Assembly: GCF_001592365.1 (NCBI RefSeq) | Contig: NZ_BCWU01000010.1 | Coordinates: forward strand, 1 to 64,000 | From: Gordonia hydrophobica NBRC 16057 | Lineage (GTDB): Bacteria > Actinomycetota > Actinomycetes > Mycobacteriales > Mycobacteriaceae | DNA: 64,000 nucleotides | Direction of reading: 5' to 3' | Part shown: positions 8,154-19,707 of the stretch, one piece after another | Layout of the letters: the number at the start of each line of letters is the position of its first letter | Numbering within the stretch: the first letter of the stretch is position 1 | Notes under the pieces: model-generated | Seen by the model: the letters and a program-made list of their open reading frames with translations, nothing else | The model's database searches: none | What the model was told of the DNA's origin: nothing | Translations under genes and position numbers: made by a program

Positions 8154-8732
8154 ATGACCGCACCCACGTACGTCATCGTTCCCGGCCTGCGCGGCCACGT
8201 CGAAGAGCACTGGCAGACACTGCTCGCCGGTGAACTGCCCGACGCGCTCATCGTCCCGCCGCTCGAGGAGAATCCGATCGACCTCACCGCACGCCTCTCC
8301 GCACTGGAGAGCACGGTGGCCGCGGCCACCGGACCGGTGATCCTCGTCGCGCACAGCGCGGGCGTTCCGACTGTCGTCTACTGGGCGCAGCAGACCACGC
8401 AGTCGGTGGCGGGTGCGCTGCTGGCCACCCCGCCCGATCTCCGTCGCCCGATGGCGGCTCCGCATCCCAGCCCGGAACAGCTCGCCGACGGCGGCTGGGG
8501 CGAGGTCCCGATGACGCCGCTGCCGTGGCCGAGCATCGTCGTCGCCAGCACTGACGATCCGCTGGCATCGGTGGAGGCAGTCACCGGATTCGCCGAGGCA
8601 TGGGGGAGTCGCCTGGTCGACGCCGGCGCGGTGGGTCACTTGAATCCGACCGCCGGGTACGGACCCTGGCCGCAGGCCACGGAGTTGCTTGCTGAGCTGC
8701 GCGAGGTCGCGGGCCTGAGCGCGGCGGTGTAA
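8154..8732 (+). CDS. RBBP9/YdeN-type alpha/beta hydrolase
   Basis: Encodes 192 residues, typical of the small serine hydrolase family RBBP9. The nucleophile is S68 in A-H-S-A-G; a later acid in T-D-D-P and the histidine in G-A-V-G-H-L-N-P complete the triad. It starts 17 bp after the BKACE stop with a ggagacactc ribosome site and ends the operon. In a catabolic operon it could release an acyl group or ester from an intermediate, or act as a thioesterase on the BKACE acyl-CoA product; neither is shown by the sequence. Confidence 0.82.
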   Translation: MTAPTYVIVPGLRGHVEEHWQTLLAGELPDALIVPPLEENPIDLTARLSALESTVAAATGPVILVAHSAGVPTVVYWAQQTTQSVAGALLATPPDLRRPMAAPHPSPEQLADGGWGEVPMTPLPWPSIVVASTDDPLASVEAVTGFAEAWGSRLVDAGAVGHLNPTAGYGPWPQATELLAELREVAGLSAAV

Positions 8733-8760
8733 TCCACCGGCGTCGTTCCACCGGACCGAA

Positions 8761-9597
8761 TCAGTCGCCGACGGCAGTCAGCCTCAGACCGAGGTTGCCG
8801 TCGGCGACATTCGTCAGTGCCAGCGAGTCGCCGTCGACCTTGACGGTGGTCTCACCGCGCAGAGCGGCGAGCACGGTCCGTTCGATCTCGGTGATCTCCG
8901 CAGCACACGCCTTCCGGGTGGTGGCGATCGGCGCGAAGTCGATGGTGTCGTCGTCGACCGTCGCCGATCCCGTCATCGCGTTGCACCCGGTGTTGCCGGA
9001 GAGTGTGCCGTCGGTGGCGATCTGGAAGAACGGCTTCCGCTCGTCCAACACGGCCGAACTCGACACCGCCTCGTGCTTCACCAGCGCGGTGACTCGCCAG
9101 TGGGTGCCGACGATCGGGCGGTTCACCCGCTCGGTCAGCACCACCGCCCGGTCGCCGCGGGACAGGTGAAGTTCGGCTCCGTCCAGACGCCAGGTCAAGG
9201 GCGCGCCGAAGAGGTCGGACACCCACCGGTCGGCGCCGTCGCGCGGCGGCGGACACGCCATCATGGTGCCCATCAACCTGCCCGCGGTCATCGTGTCGCC
9301 GTCGAAGACGACGGTGCCGCCGTGCCCGTTGCAGCCGGCGTTCGCGCTCAGATGTCCGGGTGTGAAGGCCAGCACCAGCGGCCCGCCACCCGGGACGGCG
9401 GGGGTGGTGCCGTCCGTCGACAGAAAGGTCTTGCCCACCAGATCGGCCGGGTCCGACGACACGTCGGCATCGGCGTCGGAGCATCCGGTCAGCACGGTCG
9501 CGGCCAGGAGCACCGCCGCGGCGACGCCACCGACCGCAGCGCGTCGACGCGGTCGGCGTCGTCGGAGGTCCAGATGGATGCGGTGTCGCACGCTCAC
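8761..9597 (-). CDS. Lipoprotein with two META (HslJ-like) domains
   Basis: Encodes about 278 residues. A basic N-terminus (R-R-R-R-P-R-R-R) is followed by a hydrophobic segment and the lipobox L-T-G-C, so it is a lipid-anchored exported protein. Two tandem META/HslJ domains follow, each with the cysteine pattern N-x-G-C-N (N-A-G-C-N-G and N-T-G-C-N-A-M) and a later M-M-A-C or R-K-A-C that may pair with it. META proteins are associated with stress and antibiotic tolerance in other bacteria, but their activity is unknown. GTG at 9597 or 9591 may be the start. It is divergent from secA2 and convergent with the hydrolase gene. Confidence 0.8.
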   Translation of the reverse strand: MSVRHRIHLDLRRRRPRRRAAVGGVAAAVLLAATVLTGCSDADADVSSDPADLVGKTFLSTDGTTPAVPGGGPLVLAFTPGHLSANAGCNGHGGTVVFDGDTMTAGRLMGTMMACPPPRDGADRWVSDLFGAPLTWRLDGAELHLSRGDRAVVLTERVNRPIVGTHWRVTALVKHEAVSSSAVLDERKPFFQIATDGTLSGNTGCNAMTGSATVDDDTIDFAPIATTRKACAAEITEIERTVLAALRGETTVKVDGDSLALTNVADGNLGLRLTAVGD

Positions 9598-9706
9598 CTG
9601 CGCCACGCTAATGCATAGCCGCGTACGGTAGAGCACGATCGGCCCCGTGCGCGCGTCGCGTGCCGAGGTCTTCAGCAGTCCGCCGAGTTCGAGGAACAGG
9701 GAGCAC

Positions 9707-12001
9707 GTGGGAAGACTCACCAACGCGATGTGGCGCATGCTGGGCGCGCAGACCTCTCGCAACCAGTCGCAGTCGGTGTCGATGATCAAGGAATCGGCCG
9801 AGCACGACGAGTGGGCTTCGGGCCTGTCAGACGATGATTTCGCGAGCGAAGCCGCGGAGCTCGACCTGTCGTTGATCGCCGACCGCGCCAAGTTCCTCGC
9901 GCTGGTTCGTGAAGGCGGCGATCGCGCACTGGACATGAAGCCGTTCGACGTCCAGCTGCAGGGCGCGCTCCGCATGCTGGAAGGTGACGTCGTCGAGATG
10001 GCGACGGGTGAGGGCAAGACCCTCGCCGGCGCGATCTCGGCGATCGGTTACGCACTCGACGGACATCAAGTCCACGTCGTCTCGGTGAACGACTACCTCG
10101 CCGCGCGCGACGCCGACTGGATGAAGCCGCTGTACGACCTGTTCGCGATCTCCGTCGCCTCGATCAGCGAGCACTCGTCGCGAGAAGAACGTCAGCGGGC
10201 GTACGACGCCGATGTCACCTACGCCTCGGTCAACGAGATCGGCTTCGACCTCCTGCGCGACCACCTCGCGCTGCACGCCGACGACCTCGTCTCGCCCGAA
10301 CCCGACGTCGTGATTGTGGACGAGGCCGACTCGGTGCTCGTCGACGAGGCGTTGGTGCCGCTGATCCTCGCCGGATCCACCGACGCCGAGATCCCGAACA
10401 GCGCCATCCACGAGGTCGTCGCCCACCTCAAGACCCGCCACTACGAGCTCGATCAGGACGGCAAGAACGTCTCGCTCACCGAGGAGGGCGCGCAGTTCGT
10501 CGAACGGACGCTCGGCGGCATCAACCTGTACGACGAGCAGCACGTCTCCAGCACGCTGGTCCACATCAACGTCGCGCTCTACGCCTACTACCTTCTCGAG
10601 CGCGACGTCGACTACATCGTGCGCGACGGCGGCATCCACCTCATCAACGCCTCGCGCGGACGCGTCGCACGACTGCAGCGGTGGCCCGACGGTGTGCAGG
10701 CGGCGGTCGAGTACAAGGAGGGCCTCAACCCCACTCAGGCGGGCGAGGTCATCGACACGATCACCGTGCAGGCGCTGATCGGTCGGTATCCGCGCGTCGC
10801 GGGCATGACCGGCACGGCGATCGCCGCCGGTGAGCAGTTCCGCCAGTTCTACGACCTCCAGGTGTCGCAGATCCCGCCGAACCGTCCGAACATCCGCGAG
10901 GACGAGGCCGACCGGGTCTACGACAACAAGGCGCACAAGGTGGAGGCCGTCGTCGAGCTGGTCGCCGAGATCCACGAGAAGGGACAGCCGATCCTGATCG
11001 GCACCCACGACGTGGCGCAGTCGGAGGAACTGGCGTACTTCCTGGACCGGGCCGACATCCCGTCGGTGGTCCTCAATGCGAAGAACGACGCCGAAGAGGC
11101 CGCGATCATCGCCGAAGCGGGGCGCAAGGGCGCCGTCACCGTCTCGACGCAGATGGCCGGTCGCGGCACCGACATCCGCCTCGGCGGCTCCGCGGGTGAC
11201 GACGACGCGCGCGACGAGGTCGTCGAGCTCGGTGGTCTGTGTGTCATCGGAACCGGACGGTACGACACCGAACGCCTCGACAGTCAGCTCCGCGGCCGCG
11301 CCGGTCGCCAGGGGGATCCGGGCCGGTCGGTGTTCTTCTCCAGCCTCGAGGATCCGCTCGTCACCAAGAATCTGACGCACCAGCGCGAACAGCAGGCGGT
11401 GTCGTCCGACGGCTCCATGGGCGCGAAGGGCGTCGAAGCGGTCCAGAATGCGCAGAAGATCGCCGAAGGCGCGATGCTGCAGCTGCACAGCAACACCTGG
11501 GAGTACAACAAGCAGGTCAACGAGCAGCGCAACTCCATCGTGCGGCGGCGGATGGACATCCTCACCACCGACCGTGCCCGCCTCGATCTCGCGGAAGCGG
11601 AGCCGGAGCGGTACGAGAGCCTGGTCGAGGACGTCGACGAGGACGTGCTGACCGAGGCCGCCCGGCAGATCGTGCTGTATCACCTGGACCGGGCGTGGGC
11701 CGACCACCTGGCCTACATCGCCGACGTCCAGGCCAGCATTCACCTCCGGGCGCTGGGACAGCAGAGCCCGCTGGAGGAGTTCCACAAGTTGATCTTCGCG
11801 GAGTTCGCGAAGTTGGCGGAGGAAGCGATGACCGCCGCCCGGGACACCTTTCTGAACGCTGAGATCACCGCCGACGGAGTGGATCTGGGTCTGGAGGGTC
11901 TGCACCGCTCGACGATGACGTGGACGTACCTGGTTCACGAGAACCACTTCGCCTCGGCGGGGGCGCAGGCCGTGCAGGGCATCGTCGGCATCTTCCGATG
12001 A
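9707..12001 (+). CDS. secA2: Accessory preprotein translocase ATPase SecA2
   Basis: Encodes about 764 residues, shorter than housekeeping SecA and lacking its C-terminal zinc-binding tail, as is typical of actinobacterial SecA2. The start region R-L-T-N-A-M-W-R-M-L-G-A resembles that of mycobacterial SecA2. Walker A is T-G-E-G-K-T, Walker B I-V-D-E-A-D-S, and the helicase motif M-A-G-R-G-T-D-I-R-L-G-G is intact. It drives export of a subset of proteins with the SecYEG channel. GTG at 9707 follows a gaggaacaggga ribosome site. The stop overlaps the next ATG (ATGA), so pgsA2 is translationally coupled. The order with pgsA2, gcvH and garA matches M. tuberculosis. Confidence 0.95.
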   Translation: MGRLTNAMWRMLGAQTSRNQSQSVSMIKESAEHDEWASGLSDDDFASEAAELDLSLIADRAKFLALVREGGDRALDMKPFDVQLQGALRMLEGDVVEMATGEGKTLAGAISAIGYALDGHQVHVVSVNDYLAARDADWMKPLYDLFAISVASISEHSSREERQRAYDADVTYASVNEIGFDLLRDHLALHADDLVSPEPDVVIVDEADSVLVDEALVPLILAGSTDAEIPNSAIHEVVAHLKTRHYELDQDGKNVSLTEEGAQFVERTLGGINLYDEQHVSSTLVHINVALYAYYLLERDVDYIVRDGGIHLINASRGRVARLQRWPDGVQAAVEYKEGLNPTQAGEVIDTITVQALIGRYPRVAGMTGTAIAAGEQFRQFYDLQVSQIPPNRPNIREDEADRVYDNKAHKVEAVVELVAEIHEKGQPILIGTHDVAQSEELAYFLDRADIPSVVLNAKNDAEEAAIIAEAGRKGAVTVSTQMAGRGTDIRLGGSAGDDDARDEVVELGGLCVIGTGRYDTERLDSQLRGRAGRQGDPGRSVFFSSLEDPLVTKNLTHQREQQAVSSDGSMGAKGVEAVQNAQKIAEGAMLQLHSNTWEYNKQVNEQRNSIVRRRMDILTTDRARLDLAEAEPERYESLVEDVDEDVLTEAARQIVLYHLDRAWADHLAYIADVQASIHLRALGQQSPLEEFHKLIFAEFAKLAEEAMTAARDTFLNAEITADGVDLGLEGLHRSTMTWTYLVHENHFASAGAQAVQGIVGIFR

Positions 12002-12630
12002 CCGATCCCGCGCCGGGCGATCCCGCCGTCGCGACGCCGCAGTCGCCGGAGCGCAGCGATGCGATCTGGACGGTCCCCAACGCGCTGAGTCTGCTGCGGC
12101 TGCTGCTGATCCCGGTGTTCATCTGGCTGCTGCTGGTGGAGGAGTCAGCGGGCTGGGCGTTCGTGGTCTTGTTCGTGTCGGGGGTCACCGACTGGCTCGA
12201 CGGCAAGCTCGCGCGATGGCTGGGGCAGTCGTCCAAACTGGGGGCGCTGCTCGATCCGGCTGCTGATCGCCTGTATGTGATCATCATCCCGATCTGCTTC
12301 GGCATCCGGGAGTTCGTTCCCTGGTGGCTGATCGGCCTGATCATCGGTCGCGACGTACTGCTGTTCGCGACGGCGCCGCTCCTCCGATCACGCGGCGTCA
12401 CCGCACTGCCGACCCTGTACGTCGGCAAGGCGGCCACGTTCGCGTTGATGAGCGCGTTCCCGTGGCTGCTGGCAGGGCAGATCGACGGCCTCGTCGGCGA
12501 CATCACCTTCCCGATCGGCTGGGCGTTCCTGCTGTGGGGCGTCGGCCTGTACCTGTGGTCGCTGGTCCTGTACTGGATCCAGACGGTCAGCGTGATTCGA
12601 CAGATGCCGCCCGCGACCGTCGCCGGTTGA
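11998..12630 (+). CDS. pgsA2: CDP-alcohol phosphatidyltransferase (PgsA2-like)
   Basis: Encodes 210 residues with several membrane helices. The family motif D-x2-D-G-x2-A-R-x8-G-x3-D-x3-D is complete in D-W-L-D-G-K-L-A-R followed by G-A-L-L-D-P-A-A-D-R. Such enzymes move a phosphatidyl group from CDP-diacylglycerol to an alcohol at the membrane. The position after secA2 and before gcvH matches Rv1822 (pgsA2); whether the product is phosphatidylglycerol phosphate, cardiolipin or another lipid is not settled by sequence. The ATG overlaps the secA2 stop. Confidence 0.88.
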   Translation: MTDPAPGDPAVATPQSPERSDAIWTVPNALSLLRLLLIPVFIWLLLVEESAGWAFVVLFVSGVTDWLDGKLARWLGQSSKLGALLDPAADRLYVIIIPICFGIREFVPWWLIGLIIGRDVLLFATAPLLRSRGVTALPTLYVGKAATFALMSAFPWLLAGQIDGLVGDITFPIGWAFLLWGVGLYLWSLVLYWIQTVSVIRQMPPATVAG

Positions 12631-12768
12631 TCTCACTCCGGGCGGCTGCCGGGTTGCTGCGCGATCGATGGGTCGGGCACGTTACAGTCAGTGGGCATTC
12701 GCCGCCGCAACGGCGCGTCGGCGAGAGCGTAAGCATCAGTGTTCGACAGACCTGAGAAAGGCCGAATC

Positions 12769-13173
12769 GTGAGCGACACCCAGATCCCCGAAGAGCTTCG
12801 TTACACCGAGGAGCACGAGTGGATTCTCAAGGTCAGCGACACCACCGTCCGGGTCGGCATCACCGACTTCGCTCAGGACGCACTCGGTGACGTGGTCTTT
12901 GTCCAGCTGCCCGAGGCAGACGACGAGGTCGAGGCCGGGGAATCGTTCGCAGAAGTCGAGTCGACCAAGAGTGTTTCGGACATCTTCGGTCCGCTGACCG
13001 GCAAGGTCGGCGCGATCAACGAGGCGCTCGACGACGCGCCCGAACTGGTCAACTCGGCACCGTACGGCGACGGCTGGCTGGTCGAGATCGTGGTCGGCGC
13101 CGATGTCGATCTCGACGAACTGCTCGACGGACTGTTGGACGCTGAGGGTTACCGCGCGGTCATCAGCAACTGA
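12769..13173 (+). CDS. gcvH: Glycine cleavage system H protein
   Basis: Encodes 134 residues, standard for GcvH. The lipoylated lysine is K67 in E-S-T-K-S-V. It carries the aminomethyl group between the P, T and L proteins of the glycine cleavage complex. GTG at 12769 has a gagaaag site upstream and gives the conserved start [13 protein letters not shown]. The P-protein lies 3.2 kb downstream; the T-protein is not in the window. Confidence 0.96.
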   Translation: MSDTQIPEELRYTEEHEWILKVSDTTVRVGITDFAQDALGDVVFVQLPEADDEVEAGESFAEVESTKSVSDIFGPLTGKVGAINEALDDAPELVNSAPYGDGWLVEIVVGADVDLDELLDGLLDAEGYRAVISN

Positions 13174-13499
13174 CCTGCATCCGGCGGAACGGTGGATCGC
13201 CGGTGACACGTGTCCGCTCGCGGACGGGTGTCGATATGATTTCTTGTACGCCGAACGTCGCCGACACTGGGCGGCGCCAGGACAAAAACGGTAGGTTCAG
13301 ATATGAGGATCCTGCCTCGCAGACGCCCATCTCAATGCTGAGATGACAGCGTGTGTGTAATAGCGAGTGAATTCAAATGCGCGGCAACACCGGGCATTTC
13401 GAGTTCGCGCAGGTACCTCGACTGACGTACCGCAGGCCCCACCCGGGGACTGTGCAGTCTCGAGTCACGGCGGGGTGCGTTGACGATGAAGGAGATGTG
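13174..13499 (+). promoter_or_regulatory. Non-coding leader and promoter region of garA
   Basis: No gene seen. A TATGAT -10-like hexamer is at 13235-13240. A perfect 7-bp inverted repeat, catctca/tgagatg with a 4-nt loop, is at 13328-13345, a possible operator or hairpin. The last bases carry the gaaggag ribosome site of garA. The long interval suggests a leader or several promoters; nothing more can be assigned. Confidence 0.35.
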
Positions 13500-13958
13500 G
13501 TGAGCGGTAACGACAACGGCTTTGAAGCGCCCGTGGAGACGACTTCGGTCTTCCGCGAGGACTTCATCAAGGAAGTAGACGCGCCTGCGACGTCGAACGA
13601 GCCGGCCGATACCGGTGTCGAACGACTGTCGCCGGGAACGGCGCTGCTGGTAGTGAAGCGGGGACCCAACGCAGGATCGCGATTCCTGCTGGACCAGCCG
13701 ACGACGTCGGCCGGTCGGCACCCCGACAGTGACATCTTCTTGGACGATGTGACCGTGAGCCGTCGGCATGCCGAGTTCCGTCGCAACGGCGAGGACTTCC
13801 AGGTGGTCGATGTCGGCAGCCTCAACGGCACCTACGTGAACCGCGAACCGGTCGACACCGCCACTCTCACCAGCGGTGACGAGGTGCAGATCGGCAAGTT
13901 CCGCCTCGTCTTCCTGTCCGGCCCGCGTGCCGGGGAGTCAGGCGCCGCGCTGTCGTGA
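13500..13958 (+). CDS. garA: FHA-domain metabolic switch protein GarA
   Basis: Encodes 152 residues. The N-terminal E-T-T-S-V-F (residues 13-18) is the threonine pair phosphorylated by PknB and PknG in mycobacteria, and the rest is one forkhead-associated domain with G-R-H-P-D-S-D, S-R-R-H and V-G-S-L-N-G-T. Unphosphorylated GarA binds and inhibits 2-oxoglutarate decarboxylase and NAD-glutamate dehydrogenase and stimulates glutamate synthase; phosphorylation makes the FHA domain bind its own tail. GTG at 13500 (or the GTG just before it) follows gaaggag. The GTGA overlap with the next gene indicates coupling. Confidence 0.95.
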   Translation: MSGNDNGFEAPVETTSVFREDFIKEVDAPATSNEPADTGVERLSPGTALLVVKRGPNAGSRFLLDQPTTSAGRHPDSDIFLDDVTVSRRHAEFRRNGEDFQVVDVGSLNGTYVNREPVDTATLTSGDEVQIGKFRLVFLSGPRAGESGAALS

Positions 13959-14683
13959 CGTCGTCAGCTGCGCGCGCGGCCGCCGGCGGCGACCGCACGA
14001 TGTCGATCGGTGCCGTTCTCGCGGTCCTGCGCGACGAGTTCCCCGACGTCACGATCTCGAAGATCCGGTTCCTCGAAGCCGAGGGACTGGTGACTCCGGA
14101 TCGTGCACCGTCGGGTTATCGCCGGTTCAGTGACGGTGACTGCGAGCGCCTGCGCTTCGTGCTCACCGCTCAGCGAGATCGGTATCTGCCGCTGAAGGTG
14201 ATTCGCGAGCAGCTCGACGAGATCGACGCCGAGGCGGCGGGCGGCGGCTCGGGGCCGCGCCTGCTGTCGTCCGCGCGCAGCGCGGTGGCTCCGGCCACCG
14301 ATTTCTCCTCTCGCGGCGGACGCGTCGACCGCGAGACACTCATCGAACGCACGGGTGTCGACTCGGCGTTCATCTCGGAGCTGGTGCGCAACGGACTGCT
14401 GTCCGCGGGACCCGGCGGATTCTTCGACGAGGACGCGGTGCGTCTGGTCGAGGCGGCTGCGGCGCTGGCCAACTTCGGACTCGAATCGCGACATCTGCGC
14501 GCATTCAAGATCAGTGCCGACCGCGAAGCCGGTCTCGTCGCACAGATCGCCGGCCCCATCGCCAAGGGCAAGGGGACCGGGGCACGTGACCGTGCCGAAG
14601 AGTTGATCCGCGAGATGGCGGCGCTCTCGGTGACGCTGCATACGCAGTTGGTCAAGGCCGCCGTTCGCGGCGCCCTCGACTGA
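13955..14683 (+). CDS. ftsR: MerR-like cell division regulator FtsR
   Basis: Encodes 242 residues. An N-terminal MerR winged helix (I-S-K-I-R-F-L-E-A-E-G-L-V-T-P, then S-G-Y-R-R-F) is followed by a second winged helix-like domain, the layout of Rv1828/FtsR. In corynebacteria FtsR activates ftsZ. The GTG start overlaps the garA stop in GTGA, and gene order garA-ftsR-DUF151 is that of mycobacteria. No ligand-binding domain of the classical MerR type is present. Confidence 0.82.
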   Translation: MTSSAARAAAGGDRTMSIGAVLAVLRDEFPDVTISKIRFLEAEGLVTPDRAPSGYRRFSDGDCERLRFVLTAQRDRYLPLKVIREQLDEIDAEAAGGGSGPRLLSSARSAVAPATDFSSRGGRVDRETLIERTGVDSAFISELVRNGLLSAGPGGFFDEDAVRLVEAAAALANFGLESRHLRAFKISADREAGLVAQIAGPIAKGKGTGARDRAEELIREMAALSVTLHTQLVKAAVRGALD

Positions 14684-14733
14684 CCGCCCATGCGGCGTAA
14701 CCTGTACTTCTAGTCGTTTCAGGAGGCGAGACC

Positions 14734-15237
14734 ATGGGTGAGATGCGTGTGGTGGGTATTCGAGTCGAACCTCCGCAGAATCAACCGGTACTCCTGCTCC
14801 GCGAGGTCAGCGGCGCTCGCTATCTCCCGATCTGGATCGGGCAGAGCGAGGCCGCGTCCATCGCGTTGCAGCAGCGCGGCGTGGAGCCTCCGCGTCCCTT
14901 GACGCACGATCTCGTCGTGAATCTGTGCGAAGCGTTCGGACGCACACTGCAACAGGTGCGCATCGTCGACATGCAGGAGGGCACCTTCTACGCCGAGATG
15001 GTGTTCGACGGCGACGTGGTCGTCGAGGCCCGTCCGTCCGACGCCATCGCCATCGCCATGCGGTGCGATGCATCGATCGTCGCGGTCGACGAAGTCCTCG
15101 ACGGGGCGGGAATGATCATGCCCGACGAGGACGGCGGCGAGTCGGCCGCTGAAGGGGCCAGCGACGATGAGGTGGAGGCCTTCCGCGAGTTCCTCGATCA
15201 GGTGTCGCCGGAGGATTTCCTCGGTCCGGAGAGCTGA
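14734..15237 (+). CDS. Bifunctional nuclease family protein (DUF151)
   Basis: Encodes 167 residues, nearly all one BFN/DUF151 domain: L-P-I-W-I-G-Q-S-E-A near the start and R-P-S-D-A-I-A-I-A near the middle are the conserved stretches. Members show DNase and RNase activity in plants, but the bacterial role is unclear. The acidic C-terminal tail ends in D-Q-V-S-P-E-D-F. The ATG has a strong aggaggcg site. The position between two MerR genes is that of Rv1829. Confidence 0.9.
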   Translation: MGEMRVVGIRVEPPQNQPVLLLREVSGARYLPIWIGQSEAASIALQQRGVEPPRPLTHDLVVNLCEAFGRTLQQVRIVDMQEGTFYAEMVFDGDVVVEARPSDAIAIAMRCDASIVAVDEVLDGAGMIMPDEDGGESAAEGASDDEVEAFREFLDQVSPEDFLGPES

Positions 15238-15486
15238 GGCGCGCCGAGCGGCGTGCGCGACGCGCCGGAGCGGACGGTAACGATCGCGTCTCTGCCCAGT
15301 CACCGTTTGTCTACACCTGAACTTTAGGTTGAGGTTTACCGCGAGTCGCGTTGATTGCCTGCCTCCGAGTCCATAACTTCTATCCCAGCGTCATCGCGAC
15401 AAGCGAGGACAGACACTTTGTCAGCGGTCGGGAGTACCCTCAGTACGAGGGAAGCACCGGCCCGAGTCTTGTGTAAGGGAGCTACC
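15238..15486 (+). promoter_or_regulatory. Promoter region of the second MerR gene
   Basis: No gene seen. Short direct repeats aggttgaggttt lie at about 15325-15337 with acctgaacttt next to them, the type of half-sites bound by MerR proteins. TTGATT (15351-15356) and TAACTT (15374-15379) are 17 bp apart and could be -35 and -10. Autoregulation by the downstream MerR protein is possible. Confidence 0.35.
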
Positions 15487-16119
15487 GTGGGCGATCATCC
15501 GTCAGATCCGCAGTCCGGGGACATCGTGTCGGGCGATGCTGCGCCGGTCAGTGCCGTGCCGGTGCAGGGAGGATTCGACGATTTCGCCCCGGGTCTGTTC
15601 CCGAACGGGACGGTCCCGGACTCGCTGGTCGGCTACCGCGGTCCGAGCGCCTGCCAGATCGCGGGCATCACCTACCGGCAGCTCGACTACTGGGCTCGCA
15701 CCTCACTGGTGGTCCCGTCGATCCGCACCGCCGCCGGATCGGGCAGTCAGCGCCTGTACTCCTTCAAGGACGTCCTGGTTCTGAAGATCGTCAAGCGACT
15801 GCTCGACACCGGCATCTCGTTGCAGAACATCCGGGTGGCCGTCGATCACCTCCGCCAGCGCGGCGTCGAGGACCTGGCGCGCATCACGCTCTTCTCCGAC
15901 GGCACCACCGTTTACGAGTGCACCTCGGCCGAAGAGGTGGTCGACCTCCTGCAGGGCGGCCAAGGAGTGTTCGGCATCGCCGTCTCCGGTGCGATGCGTG
16001 AGCTCACCGGAACCATCGCCGACTTCCCCGGCGAACGCGCCGACGGCGGCGTCAGCGAGACCGCACCCGAGGACGAGCTCGCCGCGCGGCGCAAGAACCG
16101 CAGCCGTCAGACCGGTTAG
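15487..16119 (+). CDS. MerR family regulator, Rv1830 type (ResR/McdR)
   Basis: Encodes 210 residues. The MerR winged helix begins at Y-R-G-P-S-A-C-Q-I-A-G-I-T-Y-R-Q-L-D-Y-W-A-R and is followed by a helical dimerisation segment (I-V-K-R-L-L-D-T-G-I-S-L-Q-N-I) and a compact C-terminal domain. The second of two MerR genes between garA and gcvP, it corresponds to Rv1830, reported to control growth and cell division genes in mycobacteria (ResR/McdR; from memory). GTG at 15487 has an aaggga site. The N-terminal 35 residues before the winged helix look disordered. Confidence 0.85.
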   Translation: MGDHPSDPQSGDIVSGDAAPVSAVPVQGGFDDFAPGLFPNGTVPDSLVGYRGPSACQIAGITYRQLDYWARTSLVVPSIRTAAGSGSQRLYSFKDVLVLKIVKRLLDTGISLQNIRVAVDHLRQRGVEDLARITLFSDGTTVYECTSAEEVVDLLQGGQGVFGIAVSGAMRELTGTIADFPGERADGGVSETAPEDELAARRKNRSRQTG

Positions 16120-16154
16120 CCACGATCCCTTGCTATCCTGACCCTGCGCCGCTA

Positions 16155-16366
16155 CGCCGCGGGAGAGCGTCGTTCGCTGAAATCGGACGGCCGCCGAAGG
16201 AGCAACACCTCTCCGTCAAACTCTCAGGCACCCGGGACCGTGGCTGCTGACGGCGTCTCTGGAAAGAGGTAGAAGCTCGCTTCTGCCCGCCCACGGTGAA
16301 AGGCAGCGGCGCGCCGCTGCCGAATCTCTCAGGCGCCGCGGCCAGGCGGCATGACAGAGGGGGAGG
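16155..16366 (+). ncRNA. Tandem glycine riboswitch (gcvT element) upstream of gcvP
   Basis: Two aptamers in a row can be read: the first from cgggagagcg through cgccgaaggagcaa to ctctcaggcacc-gggacc, the second from tctctggaaagag through cggtgaaaggc to ctctcaggcgcc, ending near gacagaggggga. GGAGAG, GCCGAAGGAGCAA and CTCTCAGGC are the hallmarks of glycine aptamers. The element ends about 45 bp before the gcvP start, so it should turn on gcvP expression when glycine is abundant. Confidence 0.95.
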
Positions 16367-16411
16367 GCCCAGCCCGGAACACGTCCGGACCGACAAGATC
16401 AAGGTGCCCTC

Positions 16412-19285
<2,874 letters not shown>

Positions 19286-19314
19286 GACGGCGCGACCGGC
19301 AGAGTCTGAACGTT

Positions 19315-19351
19315 GGCGACATCGACACCCGCAGGGGTGGTCGATGTCGCC
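19315..19351 (+). terminator. Hairpin after gcvP
   Basis: A perfect 12-bp stem ggcgacatcgac/gtcgatgtcgcc closed by accc-gcag-gggt lies 30 bp after the gcvP stop. No T-run follows. Likely terminator of the gcvP transcript. Confidence 0.65.
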
Positions 19352-19707
19352 GAAGTTCTGCGTCCTAGGTTGGCCCGTTGACTGCCGACCCTCTTGTCGG
19401 TGGCCGCTCCGGGCACCGATCGGGAACGCGGGCAGGCCAGACGGATCCCTGTCACCCCGCCGATCGGTGACACCGACGTGTTCGCACAGGCGGAGAACGT
19501 CCAGGACAGGTGGACTGGGAAACTACGCTGCCCGGACGACGCAGAGCGGAGCCTGTACTGCGGCCGCTTCACCTTCCTGCGGAGCACGGACGGCACAGGA
19601 GCATCTGTCAGTCGATCTGTGAGACCGCCGTCGACGACCGGATTCACGAGATCGACGACGACCAGCAGTACGACATCAGGTCCGGGGTGCTGCCGGTACG
19701 CCTCGAG
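19352..19707. other. Unassigned interval between gcvP and mqo
   Basis: About 350 bases between the end of gcvP and the 3' end of mqo. Frames here are open on both strands but look like ordinary high-GC noise, and none has a convincing start with ribosome site. A short frame from about 19315 reads T-P-A-G-V-V-D-V-A-E-V-L-R-P-R-L, which is protein-like but stops soon after, so a decayed gene is possible. No structured RNA recognised. Confidence 0.3.

Noticed and set aside
9827-11947. Long open frame antisense to secA2
   Set aside because: Same shadow effect; sense frame carries intact SecA motifs and no promoter or ribosome site fits the antisense frame.
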